A DNA stretch of 64,000 nucleotides from positions 78,740,422-78,804,421 of the forward strand of contig CM061140.1 of assembly GCA_030789695.1 (NCBI GenBank). The letters are read 5' to 3'. Position numbers and translations under genes: made by a program. How positions within the stretch are numbered: the stretch's first letter is position 1; each line of letters starts with the position of its first letter. Under the pieces are notes generated by a model. The model searched no databases and had not been told where the DNA came from. It worked only from the letters and a program-made list of their open reading frames with translations. The DNA is from Scilla litardierei. Taxonomy: Eukaryota > Streptophyta > Magnoliopsida > Asparagales > Asparagaceae. Positions 30,607 to 41,380 of this stretch are shown in pieces.

Positions 30607-32370
30607 TCAACAATACGAAGCATATGAAGACTTAAGATCATGATAATATGGCTCCAGTCAAAGATCGATGAACGAGAGCTAAAGATGTGTGTATTAGTAA
30701 GTTGTGTATTTAGAATGTAAAAGCCAAATTAATATTCTACACACACAAAATGATTCGAAAATGTTTTTAAACTTGTTTTAAACTTATTTAAGAGCATACT
30801 TTTCATAGAATCTAAGTTTCAACTTGTAGTCAACTACAAACACCCAATAGTTCTCTACCATGATTTCTGCCTTCTCCCTGAAAAGATACTCTAGGAGTCG
30901 ACTACCAATATGAGGGAGTCGACTACAAGTGTAACAGATTTTCTTAGAAACTACTCTGGGAGTCGACTACCAACCTTAGGGAGTCGACTACCAGCTGTGC
31001 GATTTGACTTCCTTGATTGCCTCTCCCATTTATTATTTGCTTGATTTTTGGGCTGAAGTCAAATCATTTTGAAATTCAAAATCCTCTCTTAAACTCAATA
31101 AATAGAGAACCATATGAGAACATTTTAAACTAAGAAAATCATTCTTGAGCAAAGCTATAATTCTCTCAAAAACTTCTCAAAGTTCTCAAGCTCTCAAAGT
31201 TCTTCAGTTTTTCTAAAGGCTAAGTTTTTAATTCTTTTGTGCTTAATTTCGCAATTATTTTCTCTGATCATTTCTAGCCTTTATAACTTGGTTTGATCTC
31301 CAAAGCTCATAGCTTTTCTTCTTGAGATTCAAACATCAAGTTTTTCTTTTTGACCTTTGTGTTCTTAACTTTTATATTTCTCTCAAAGATCAATTCTTGA
31401 TCTTTGATCTCTAAAGCCCTAGTGCATATTTTAGAAGATCATTTTCAAGACAAATTTTTTTGAATTACTTGTTTTTGATCTCCAAAGCTAAAAGCTTTTT
31501 ATATTGAGATTCAAAATACAATTTTTTCTTTTTAATCTTTGTGTTTTATAATTATATTCTTTCAAAGATTAAAAAGACTTGATCTTTGATCTCTAAAAGC
31601 CCATGTGCATATTTTTAGAAGATCAATTTTCAAGATAACTCCTTTGATCAAATTTGTGTTCATCTATATCATTTAATTTGATCAAGAGTTTTCCGATTTT
31701 CTTTGAGCCACATATACACAAATATATTCTTTTGGCTTTAGGAAATCTTGTAATTAATTTCATATTTGTTGCAAGTCTTTGAAGAAGACTTTGAATTGTA
31801 AATTCCAGTGTTAGAAGGGAATAGTGGAAATCCTAGACAAGTCTAGTTGATTGGAAATCCTGGTAGGGATACTAGGTGGTTGGAAATCCTGGTCAAGGCT
31901 AGGTCGTTGAAAATCCTAAAGAGTGAAGTTAGGTAATTGTATTGTCAAGGCAATAGTGGATTGGAATCTCGTACCCGATTGGTCGGGGACTGGACATACC
32001 CGGGTTGCGGGGAACCAGGATAATATCGCTTGTCTCTGCGTTTGTTTTTCTGTGATTGTTTATATTTCTTGTACAAGCATTTTTCATTTGCTAATCTTTG
32101 TAACTCCTTGTTCATTTATTATTGCAAAGATTATTTATTTAATTCCGTTGTGTAAAGATCTCTTATCTGATTGTAATCTTATCTCTTTCATATTATTTAT
32201 AAGATTACTTTGTTGATTAAGAACCAAGCGTAGATCACTCTACTTGGTTTCTTAAGCAACATTAGAAGGATTTGTTTTGTGTTAATTTGTAAAGAACGAA
32301 AAAGTGTTATCTCTATACAACACTATTCAACCCCCCTTCTAGTGTTGTTTGGCATCTACAGGATCCAACA
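30607..32370 (+). repeat. Copia LTR-D, 3' part
   Basis: Continues the LTR from 24160 and ends ATCCAACA before a copia primer site. It has four copies of GGAGTCGACTAC (30894, 30915, 30959, 30979) upstream of a TATA-like CAATAAATAG near 31096. Near 31965-32025 is the CGGGTTGCGGGGAACCAGGA-like R/U5 sequence commonly seen in copia LTRs. Small open frames here are not genes. Confidence 0.7.
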
Positions 32371-32371
32371 C

Positions 32372-32384
32372 TTGGTATCAGAGC
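32372..32384 (+). other. Copia primer-binding site (initiator tRNA-Met)
   Basis: TTGGTATCAGAGC, complementary to the 3' end of plant initiator tRNA-Met, one base after the LTR end. Confidence 0.88.
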
Positions 32385-32395
32385 TAGGTATCGAG

Positions 32396-33328
32396 ATGGC
32401 ATCAACAATGGTAGCATCCGCCCTCCAACGATTTGATGGAACAAATTATGCGGATTGGAGAAAGAGTATGTTGAGAGACAATGAATCCATTGGACATATG
32501 GCTTGGAGTTTCATCGAGTTCCCGTACATCAAGCCTACCACTCCCACATTCCAATGGACGAACCGAGACGTGGACAAATCCGTTCTTCACTCTAAGGTAA
32601 TGAGTTTATTATTATTTAATATTGACGATTTTATTTTTGAGTACGTTTCAGAGACTACTACGTCATTTCAAATATGGAGCTTGCTTAAAGCCAAGTATGG
32701 AAAGGAGATTGTTGAAGACAAATGGGGTTTTGACACCACCAACACCAATGAAGAAGAGAGCAAATTTAACGAAGAAGAGAACGATTCAAAGTCGGATGGC
32801 TCAAGTGATGATGAAGAGGAAGAGCAACCCACAAATCATATGTGCATGATGGCTTATCAAGACAATAAGGAAAAGGTATGTGATTCTAGTTTTGATGATG
32901 AAAATGATTTTGAGATTGCTAGTGCATATGAAAATTTGTATAGAGAATTTGAAAGATTGAATAAGAAATACAAAAGTTTAAATAATAAGTACAAAGCTTT
33001 GCATGATAACCATGATGATTTATAAAAGAAACATGATAGCTTATTGGATGATTATAATGTTTTGAAAAATGATTGTAGTAATATTTCATTACATGATTAT
33101 AATTCCTTGAAGGCAAAATATGATGCATTATTGAGTAATAATGATTTATTGAAAAATGAACGTGTTTTGTATGTTTCTTGTTTAAATGATAAGATAGATT
33201 CACTTGCAAATATTATTGCTTCTAGTCGTATAAAGCATGAAGAATTAGTTGAAAAATTTGATTGTATCAAAAATAGTTCTATTTCTTCTTGTTCTTATGC
33301 TCCTGGAAATATTGTTGATAGATCTACT
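32396..33328 (+). pseudogene. Ty1/copia gag, broken and truncated
   Basis: Starts MASTMVASALQRFDGTNYAD 26 bases after the LTR, followed by the plant copia capsid pattern (FDGTNYADW, LFNIDDFIFEYV, IWSLLKAKYG). It then jumps to an acidic stretch (SDDEEEEQ, NHMCMMAYQDN) and a Lys/Leu-rich coiled coil; the CCHC zinc knuckle expected between them is missing, probably by internal deletion near 32730. A TAA at 33023-33025 interrupts the frame, which then stays open to 33328, where another LTR is inserted. Confidence 0.82.
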
Positions 33329-34389
33329 TGTTGAATATTGGACTCCCCGGATTTGGTTTTGATGATGAGCAAACATAAATAATTCATGAACTAACATTTT
33401 GTGAGCGCAGTATTGGAGATCGTCGCCAATTTCACGAGAATATTCAAAGCGACATCTCAACACTTCCAAAAGCTCGTATTCAAGCCTAAAGCTTCGTTGA
33501 AGCTCCTGCAGCGCTTTGGAAGTTATGAAGATTCAATCGAAGCTCTCAAAGACCGTTGATTAAGGTTTTATTTATAGTATTTTAGTTTCGATTGATAGAA
33601 TGTTAAGCCTTGAGTATATCTTACGTTTCTATCTTCATTACGCTCATTTCGTAGCTCTAGGATTCTTGCACAAGTTCATTCTAACTTCCTCGAAGCGTCG
33701 CGCTTCGATTCGGACTTTGTTGTGCATGTTAGTTGGTACAAGAACAAGTACTGACCGACTAGATGGTGATCTAGTCGGTCGGCAACTGTTCTTGGACCGA
33801 CTAGTTTGATTCCTTAATTTCTTGGACTTTACTGTTTACAGTTAGTCGGTCTACGTTGACTCACCGACCGACTAGTTTGTGAACTAGTCGGTCAATGATG
33901 CTTCTTTGACCGACTAGTTGTGACTTACTGTTCACTCTAAATTTCTCCTAAGCTACTGTTTACCGTTAGTCGGTCTAAGAACGTTTGATGACCGACTAGT
34001 TGACAATCTAGTCGGTCAATTTTTGTTCTTAGACCGACTAAGTCAACTTGCCTTCAGACTAAGTTGTTTTGCCTCTTAGTCGGTCTACGTTCATTGGATG
34101 ACCGACTAGTTGTGAAACTAGTCGGTCAGACAGTGTTCTTGGACCGACTAGATGTCTAGGTCTGAAATTCTCTTTCTTCTCAGATCTACTCTTAGTCGGT
34201 CCACGTTGTTTGGCTGACCGACTAGTTGATGAACTAGTCGGTCAGTGAGTGTTCTTTGACCGACTAATTCTCACAGATTTCTTTCCGTTGGAGATTGACC
34301 TAACTTGTTTTTATGGGACCCTATAAATACGAACCTAGGTCATTTCTATCAGAGATAGAGCTGCCATTAAGAGATTCATTGAGTTCTAA
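33329..34389 (+). repeat. Copia-like LTR (LTR-E), 5' part up to the assembly gap
   Basis: Starts TGTTGAATATTGGACTCCCC and shares TGGTTTTGATGATGAGCA with the start of LTR-D. From 33753 to 34268 it carries an array of GACCGACTAG and CTAGTCGGTC. The TATA box CTATAAATAC is at 34321-34330. The end is lost in the gap, so neither LTR length nor element type can be confirmed. Confidence 0.65.
33753..34268. promoter_or_regulatory. Array of GACCGACTAG / CTAGTCGGTC hairpins upstream of TATA (LTR-E)
   Basis: Five inverted pairs with 8-base loops: 33753-33780, 33866-33893, 33989-34018, 34099-34128 and 34215-34244; the last three have 11-bp perfect stems. Single motifs lie between the pairs: TTAGTCGGTC at 33842, 33966, 34077 and 34194, and GACCGACTA at 33795, 33908, 34032, 34143 and 34259. 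Together they make a tandem unit of about 110-125 bases repeated four times. Confidence 0.8.
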
Positions 34390-34889
34390 NNNNNNNNNNN
34401 NNNNNNNNNNNNNNNNNNNNNNNNNNNNNNNNNNNNNNNNNNNNNNNNNNNNNNNNNNNNNNNNNNNNNNNNNNNNNNNNNNNNNNNNNNNNNNNNNNNN
34501 NNNNNNNNNNNNNNNNNNNNNNNNNNNNNNNNNNNNNNNNNNNNNNNNNNNNNNNNNNNNNNNNNNNNNNNNNNNNNNNNNNNNNNNNNNNNNNNNNNNN
34601 NNNNNNNNNNNNNNNNNNNNNNNNNNNNNNNNNNNNNNNNNNNNNNNNNNNNNNNNNNNNNNNNNNNNNNNNNNNNNNNNNNNNNNNNNNNNNNNNNNNN
34701 NNNNNNNNNNNNNNNNNNNNNNNNNNNNNNNNNNNNNNNNNNNNNNNNNNNNNNNNNNNNNNNNNNNNNNNNNNNNNNNNNNNNNNNNNNNNNNNNNNNN
34801 NNNNNNNNNNNNNNNNNNNNNNNNNNNNNNNNNNNNNNNNNNNNNNNNNNNNNNNNNNNNNNNNNNNNNNNNNNNNNNNNNNNNNNNNN
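34390..34889. other. Assembly gap (500 N)
   Basis: Exactly 500 undetermined bases, a conventional placeholder for a gap of unknown size. LTR-E and the 5' part of the second Tat-like family end here. Confidence 0.99.
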
Positions 34890-36777
34890 AGTTCCCTCTG
34901 AAACTCCTCCCTCTCCAGGCGGAACGACTCCGTCGCTTCCTCGGCCGACCGCCGAACGTCCTCCAACTCTCCCTGGAGATCGGCCACTCGCCCCTCTAGC
35001 TCGGTCACCTGGAGCTTGAGTTGTAGAGACTCCATCTGGGCTGCCACCGCAGCTACCTCCGCCACCCCAGCCCGCTCGTGGTCCTTCGCAGAGGACTCCT
35101 CCAGCTCCCTCAAACGGACAGCTCGACGCTGCAACTCGACAGCGAGTGTTGAACCCTGAACAACAAGACATGAGCCAAGAAGAGAGCGAAGGAAAGAAAG
35201 GGACAGCGGGATAGCCAGACCTGCTGAAGGACCCAGACCAAGGTGTTTGACACCTTGTCGGCGGGGGCCCTCTCAAGGATACTACGGTCCCGGGGGAGGA
35301 CGGAGCCCTCGGCCAACCGCTGAGCCAAGGCTCGGTCGACAAACACCGAATCCCCGGGGGTGACCTCAAGGGGGGCCGAGCTGCTCGCCAACAGGGCACC
35401 GATTCCCGATAATGGAGGCGGAGACGCTGCGACAGGGGTGGTCGTCAGGGCCACTGGAAGATCCTCGGCGGCCACCACCGGGGGCACGGAGCACACCGGA
35501 CTGGAAGGATCCGCGCCTTCCTTCCTCCTCTTCCCTCCGTGAGGCTCGGCAGGCACCGAAGGGGAGCGTTTCCGCCTCGTGCCACCTCCACCCTTAGGGA
35601 CAAGAGGGGGCACGCCAAGTGCAAGGGGAGCTGCATCGGACCCGTCGTTATCCCCCGCCGCTTGGGCTGGTGGGACGGATCCGGCCCTTGCGACCCCCCC
35701 GGGGAGGGAACTACTGGGAGAAGAGGCGGGAGGCGCGACCACCACCTTGCCCACGGTGGGCTCGACACGGCGCACCTCCTCTTCAACGGACCGCCGAGGT
35801 GCCCTTCCTGAGGTGCTACCTCGGCTCCGAGCGGCTCCACGCCGAATCAGCTCATCAACGTTGTGGGTGAACTCACGACCAGCCATTCCTGCAAGCGAAA
35901 CCGAAATCAGGGTAAGCCACGGGGCAATCCAGGACTGAAAAAGCGACCTACCCGGAGACCACAGGACGGCCTTCAGGAGTAGGTCGTCCAGCAAAGGCCA
36001 GATAGATTTCACCTCCAAAGGGAGGGCCGAAAGTAGCGCAACGGCCGCCCGATCAGCCTCGGAGAGGGTTAGCGTGGGGCAAGGCCGACCTGGCCCACCC
36101 CAACCTGTCAAAATCTGAGCATCCTCAAGGAAGACCACGAAGACATAATCCGAGCTCCAATCCCCCGCCCAGTGGGGTAGCCCGATCAGGCATTCCCTCC
36201 CCGCGCAGGCTCAGAGGTGCAGCCATGGCCCTAGACCGACCGTCTGGATCTGATAAAAATAGAAGAGGAGGGGGAGAGATGGCTCCAAACCACGAGTGCA
36301 GCAGAGCATCACAAAGCCTGTCAGAACCGCAACCGAACAGGGGGTAAACTGACAAATGGGCACCATGAGGTACTCCATGACTTGGATAAAGAAGGGATTG
36401 AGCGGGAAACGAAGACCCAGACGGAACATTTCGACGTAAACGCCGACTTCGTTGCTCCTCGGAAGACAGATCCGCTCGTCGATGAAAGGGACCCGAACAT
36501 CGTACGGGTGACAGAGGTACCTTCCCCGAATCTCCGCAGCCGCCCGAAAAGAAGTCCTCGACGGCGTTCTGAGGACAACCGGAGGAACATTAAGCCGCAC
36601 GGCAGCCGACGCCACATCATCGCCAACATAGTCTAGGAAGAGCTTCCCTTTCCCTTTACCTCGGAGGGAGCGGCTCCCAGAGGAGGAACCGGATCCCACA
36701 GATCGGGGCCCGCCCCGCTTAGACTCAGGAGGATCCCTCGCCCCTTGGCCAGAGCCACCTATCCTAAGAGCTGCCAT
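34890..36777 (-). pseudogene. Spliced antisense gene, second Tat-like family (nonsense mutation)
   Basis: From the ATG at 36777 (MAALRIGGSG). Predicted exons on the minus strand: 36777-35952, 35888-35221, and 35155 into the gap. Introns are 35951-35889 (63 nt, GTAGGT to TGCAG) and 35220-35156 (65 nt, GTCTGG to TTCAG). Exon lengths of 826 and 668 keep the frame (phase 1, then phase 0), exactly as in element 2. The first exon has the PF04195-like pattern (LGLRFPLNPFF, CQFTP); exon 3 is a coiled coil (RLRELEESS, ELEGRVADLQGELEDVRR). An in-frame TGA at 36211-36213 in exon 1 breaks it. Function unknown. Confidence 0.72.
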
Positions 36778-36920
36778 AATATGAGGATGGGAAAGGAGTT
36801 ACCTTTTTGTTTATTTGGAGAAGACAAGGAAACGAAGGCGGCGGGAGACTCCGAGTTTGTGGAAAGCCCAGAATAGAAGGAAGAACGAGGAAGAAGTTGG
36901 GATCAACGCAGCCGAGGCAC

Positions 36921-36930
36921 TTATATACAA
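36921..36930 (-). promoter_or_regulatory. TATA box of the antisense gene
   Basis: On the minus strand TTGTATATAA lies about 145 bases before the ATG at 36777, in the interior of the element next to the 3' LTR. It supports transcription of the antisense gene from its own promoter. The rest of 36778-37137 shows no gene. Confidence 0.55.
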
Positions 36931-37149
36931 GACCCAGGGGCGAATTCGAAACGCCTGACAGGAACGCGTGGCAAGCCTCAAAGAGCCGGCGGCGTTTCGA
37001 AATCGGCGCCAAGGGAAGTCCTATCGACCCGCCTCATCATGACCCTCATTTATGACCGCGCCTCGACTGACGCGCCACTCGGAACCCCATGAGTCACATC
37101 GGTCGAACCGAGCCGGCCAAGGCAGATCGGCCCCACCGATGGGGGCAAT

Positions 37150-38318
37150 TGATACGTCTATTTTGCGGAGGCCCAATAGCATGGGCCCAAAGGCGCAGCC
37201 TGCTACACGAAATCATGGGAGGTCCAAGCCCACCAAACGAAGCCCGAAAGACATGAACCCAGAATCCCAACTACCGATCAGAAGCCCGTCTGCGAGATCA
37301 GGCCCGCCCAACAAGGCCCCCTAGAGGACCCCCGAACGGCGATCCGACCCGGCCCCGATAACGCGCAAGTCACTCACCCACTCCAGCGATAACCGTTCCC
37401 CCAGGCCCGCTACCACTTAATGGCCGTTATGGGGAGGTGCTGGGATGGCACAGGGAGCGGCGATGGGGAGGCGGATTTAGGGGGCACGATTGGGGGCGGA
37501 CGGGAGACGTGAGTCGTGGGCAATCACGACGAGAGGCCTATAAAAGGGCTAGAAGGACGACTGGACAAGGGACCGCATCTCAGGTAACAAAACCTAAGGT
37601 ACTCCATCAACGACCTAGTTCCACCACTTCATCTCCTTCCCCCAGCTTGCGCCGGTGGACGTCGTTCCGATCTCCTCCCGAGTCGAACCGTCCCCGCCGA
37701 GCCTCCTCTTTCAGATCATCATCTGACTTAGGCATCGGAGGGGATTTGGCCGGAACCAAGGTCTGGCCCCCTCTGACGAGTGTTCTCGTCTGTTTAGGGA
37801 GACGTCTGATCCAAGTGCCGAGGCTTCCTCTCGGCTCCACACCGGCCGCGCATCAACCAAGGCGACCGAGGCTACCCCTCGTCGTCCGACCGACTGAGGC
37901 GGAGCACCTCACACCGGGCCGAGGCTTCCCCTCAGCTCCGTGTCGATCGCACGCCAAGTTAAGACGACGAGGATTTCCCTCGTCGTCCGACCGTCTGAGG
38001 CCGAGCATCTCACACCGGGCCGAGGCTTCCCCTCAGCTCCGTGTCAATCGCACGCCAAGTTAAGATGCCGAGGCTTCCCCTCGTCGTCCGACCGTCCGAG
38101 GCCGAGCATCTCACACCGGGCCGAGGCTTCCCCTCAGCCCCCACGAGGCCGAGGATCCAGACCCGGCCCCGCTGACGTGCTCCACGACGTCTGCATCTCC
38201 GATTCGCGTCGTGTCTGCACGTGCTCGACACACCCAAGGGACCCAAGTCGGCCCCTTGACCACGTTGACCGGGCAGTCCACGGTCAACGCTTCTGTAGTG
38301 AGAAAGCACTCTGAAACA
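37150..38318 (+). repeat. 3' LTR of second Tat-like family (1169 bp)
   Basis: Starts TGATACGTCTATTTTGCGG and ends CTGAAACA like the family 1 LTR. TATA box CTATAAAAG at 37538. Between 37820 and 38140 seven copies of a CCGAGGCTTCCCCTCG-type unit alternate between two kinds of continuation (TCGTCCGACC and AGCTCCGTG), giving a period of about 100 bases. Confidence 0.85.
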
Positions 38319-39493
38319 AGTAGGCATGAAGGCGGAAATCCTTTGATAGTGCTTGAAACAAAGAAAAGCTCGTTAGCCTCCTAGGAGGAGGAGGCCCTTC
38401 GATCAGCCTCCAATGCTCAAGTTTGGTTCAACCAAGAAGAAGGAAGCGTGGCTAGAATTAGCTGTCACTAGAGTTGTGTTTTAGAGATAGTCACTTAGGG
38501 TACTAAAACTAACATACCTGATGTGGAGAGTTTCCTCCCTATTTATAGGTTCGAGGTGGCTAGGCCAAGTCAGCAGACCCCCAATAAAGGCAGCCAGGTG
38601 CTGCCCGACATAGAGGTATACGTCCCATCAGATAAAATTGTTAGTGTTGTTTATGTGACAGACGGCATGATCCCTTTGATGGGAATGCCTGCTGTGCACG
38701 TTGGGTCGAGCTTACTAGTAACGGCCATGAGAGAGAAAGGGACTGATCTTCTGCCTGGGATTTGTGCACATGGGATCACGATGACTGATCTGGCCAGGTG
38801 GGCTGGTGCTTCCATTTGCAGTTTCTTTAGTGGCAAACTCTTGGGACACCCATAGGGTTTTCTTCTTTGAGGGACTGGCCTGATTGGGATCTTCCCTTTG
38901 AAGAGACTACCGACTGGTAACAACCTCGGGGGGGGGGGGGGGGGGGGGGGGGGGGGTCGTCCCGTACTGGACCGCTCAGGGGTTTAAAAGGACGGATATC
39001 TGCTGTAGTGTGTTCCCCCTGAGTGGGGCATACATGCCATTTTTAGGCCCTCACCCAACCAGTTCAGTCGGGCCCTACTCCTGGTGGGTTCCTATGGGTG
39101 CATCATCGACAATGGCCCCTTATTTTCTGTCTTGATGGTGTCGACATGAGCTTCTTTCCTGGGTCAGGCATAGAGAGGAGAGGAGATGATCCTGGAGAGG
39201 TGGCTGGTGAGGTGCGAGTCTCAAGTCTGCCCTACCATGATGTAACGGCCTGTTTCTCTACGTATGTATTTCGTAAGCATTTTATTTGTATAGTGATTCA
39301 TTGGAGTAATTACTATATAATTTTATTATTTCCTTAGCTCGAACTCGCGATATGACCATGTGTTAGTAACCCAATTGAATTCACGATTGCACTGCCACTA
39401 ATTTTGTCATTTTTGGATATCATTAATGTGTAGTGGAAAAATTGTTATAATCTGAACATTTCAACCATATTGATTTCCTATATCCTACTAAAT
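38319..39493 (-). other. Probable LTR debris of another gypsy element, with a 29-base G run
   Basis: On the minus strand a TATA box (CCTATAAATAGGGAGG, about 38535-38550) is followed by sequence resembling the R/U5 part of gypsy LTRs (AGCATTGGAGGCTGATCG, about 38400-38417). Boundaries cannot be set, and the right end merges with AT-rich DNA from about 39242. A run of 29 G lies at 38928-38956. The 110-codon frame at 38523-38855 resembles no family I know and runs through the putative promoter, so it is not called as a gene. Confidence 0.4.
38928..38956 (+). repeat. Poly-G run (29 G)
   Basis: Uninterrupted run of 29 G (C on the other strand). Length may be affected by slippage in sequencing. 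Confidence 0.9.
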
Positions 39494-39498
39494 CCCAT

Positions 39499-41217
39499 TG
39501 ATGTGTCCATATTTTCCACTATTTTCATATCATCATTTCATGGCATTCCATATCATTTTCGCATCCAAATCCCACATTTTACTACGATATTGTGTTTCTG
39601 ACGATATATTCGAGTTTCGTAGTGTTTTACGAGTTTTTCTTGGATTTTGGAGCGATTCGAGACCCGACTTGGGTATGGACACATCCGACACGTTTGTGAG
39701 CTCATTGGCGATGCTCTGGAGGAGTTCACCATACCTTTGGAGCCATTGGAGGAGAAAAGAGAGAGCAGGAGGAGAGGAGAGAGCTTCAGCAGCTCATGGA
39801 GAAAGTTTTCCAGACTGCTCGGTCGAGCAGTTCAGATGCTCGGACCGAGCAACTTCAAATGAAAGAAAGGGGCATATACGCAGATGGCTCGGACCGAGCA
39901 GTTCATCTGCTCGGTCGAGCAACATTTCTTCCCAAAGAAGCGACACGTCCCGAGCAGCTCTTCAGTGACCGAGTCAACCTCTGCTCGGACCGAGCTGAGC
40001 TGACTCGGGCCGTGCAGGCAGATCGACGATTTTGAATATTTTCGATTCCCTATAGTGCTCGGTCGAGCATCTCATCTGCTCGGTCCGAGCGACCGAACGA
40101 GCAATGCACTGCTCGACCGAGCAGCCTACTCGGTCGGTAGTGCTAGGGCTATTTTTGGAAAGTGTCTTCTGAAGCCGTCGATTGCGCAATGCTTGGGACT
40201 GAATGCTTAGGGCTCGCGACGACCAGGGGGGCGACTCACTTAGAGATTTTTGAATAGTTCTGGAGCAGGAGCTTAGGCGATTTTTTGAGAGTTAATTTTA
40301 GATTAATTTTTGTTAAAGGAATTTGGGATCGAAACTTGGAGATTATTATTTTGGTCCTCGATTGTTCTTGCGTTTAGGAATCTGGAATTTTTCTTAGATA
40401 TATAAATTGTGATTCTTATCCATCTCCCATTGTAAGTCTTCTACTCTTATTCTTTTGATTGCTATGATGTCTTCATCTATAGAAATGATGTTTTTATCTG
40501 CTACTATCGCCATGTGTGAGTAGATCTTTCTATGGTTGATGGGTTAGCCCTAGGATCTTAGGGGAGAGACGTAGATCTGGATCCCTACGTTGAATTAGGG
40601 ATTTAGGGGAGTATCTCGGTCGATCCTACCAAAACCCTATATAACCCGTACTGAGATCATGCCAACGGTCTGTGGAATTGATATGCTTAAGGGGTATCTA
40701 GGATTCGATTAAGAAAATCGGTGGATCCAAACGAGGCTCGTGACCATACCCGGCTCGTGCCTTGAAGGGATCCATCGACTAACTATACCGCTACGTTGAC
40801 GGTGCCGCCATTGCGTCAACGAGAGCCATTGAAATACCTCGCAATTCTAACCCACGAGAGTTGTACGAATTTTGAGATTTATCTCCTAACCCTAGTGTAA
40901 CATGAGGACTCTATTCTAACGTCGACCCCTGACGATATTAGTGGTGATCCCTAATGCCCTAGTCCCTTTTATTAGTATAACAACAACAACTCCCAATCAA
41001 CTCTACTTCAATCCGATAGCTATCTCACTTCGAGATTTAGAAGTAAACTGAGAATCCACACACTATCACCGTCCATGTGGGATTCGATATCATTTATACT
41101 ATAACTCGACACCGTCCGCTTGCGGATTGAGCCCGGAATTGAAACCTAGGGGCCATACCACGCCTGGCGATCGTGACACCGCCAGGTGGAACCTAGGTGT
41201 AGGTTTCGGGTGCGTCA
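39499..41217 (+). repeat. 5' LTR of Athila-like element (1719 bp)
   Basis: Starts TGATGTGTCC and ends GTGCGTCA. TATA box ATATATAAAT near 40398. Upstream (39815-40138) is an array of palindromes such as CTGCTCGGTCGAGCAG and GCTCGGACCGAGC. Near the end, CCTGGCG and CGCCAGG (about 41163-41187) can form a hairpin. Confidence 0.92.
39815..40138. promoter_or_regulatory. Array of GCTCGG(A/T)CGAGC-type palindromes upstream of TATA
   Basis: Near-palindromes at 39815-39830, 39838-39850, 39887-39899, 39909-39920, 39983-39995, 40056-40067, 40078-40090 and about 40109-40124. Two forms alternate: CTCGGTCGAG and CTCGGACCGAG (or CTCGGTCCGAG). The 3' LTR has the same array at 49692-50015. Copies also occur in the interior at 44256-45122. 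Confidence 0.8.
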
Positions 41218-41223
41218 TGTTTT

Positions 41224-41240
41224 TGGCGCCGTTGCCGGGG
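41224..41240 (+). other. Primer-binding site (tRNA-Asp type)
   Basis: TGGCGCCGTTGCCGGGG, six bases after the LTR end. Confidence 0.85.
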
Positions 41241-41380
41241 ACGGCAATAGTGTTTATCTCGGCTAATTTTTATTTTGTGAAGTTTGCTAGCACTCTAATC
41301 GTCTCTCACCTTTCCACCCATTTTTATTCTTTTATTTATTTCGGTGCTACTGACGATATTTATTTGAGTTTTGTTGGTGC

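Larger units (their letters stand above)
34890..38318 (+). mobile_element. Second Tat-like family, 3' part (antisense gene and 3' LTR)
   Basis: Contains an antisense gene on the minus strand (36777 to the gap), a polypurine tract (GATGGGGGCAAT, 37138-37149) and an LTR starting TGATACGTC. Its layout equals that of elements 1 and 2, but the DNA sequence is only distantly similar, so it is another family. Pol and the 5' LTR lie in or beyond the gap, or are deleted. Confidence 0.8.

Noticed and set aside
31923..32216. 97-codon frame in LTR-D
   Set aside because: Translation of R/U5 and AT-rich LTR sequence; ends before the primer site; no domain.
33753..34268. Regular repeats with spacers, superficially like a CRISPR array
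   Set aside because: Repeats are 10-11 bases, alternate in orientation and lie in a plant LTR before a TATA box; no cas genes.
34313..35399. Frames crossing the N gap (34390-34889)
   Set aside because: They contain up to 250 undetermined residues; only the parts outside the gap can be read.
38523..38855. 110-codon frame (MESFLPIYRF...)
   Set aside because: Lies over a putative minus-strand LTR promoter, no recognised domain, no supporting start or splice context.
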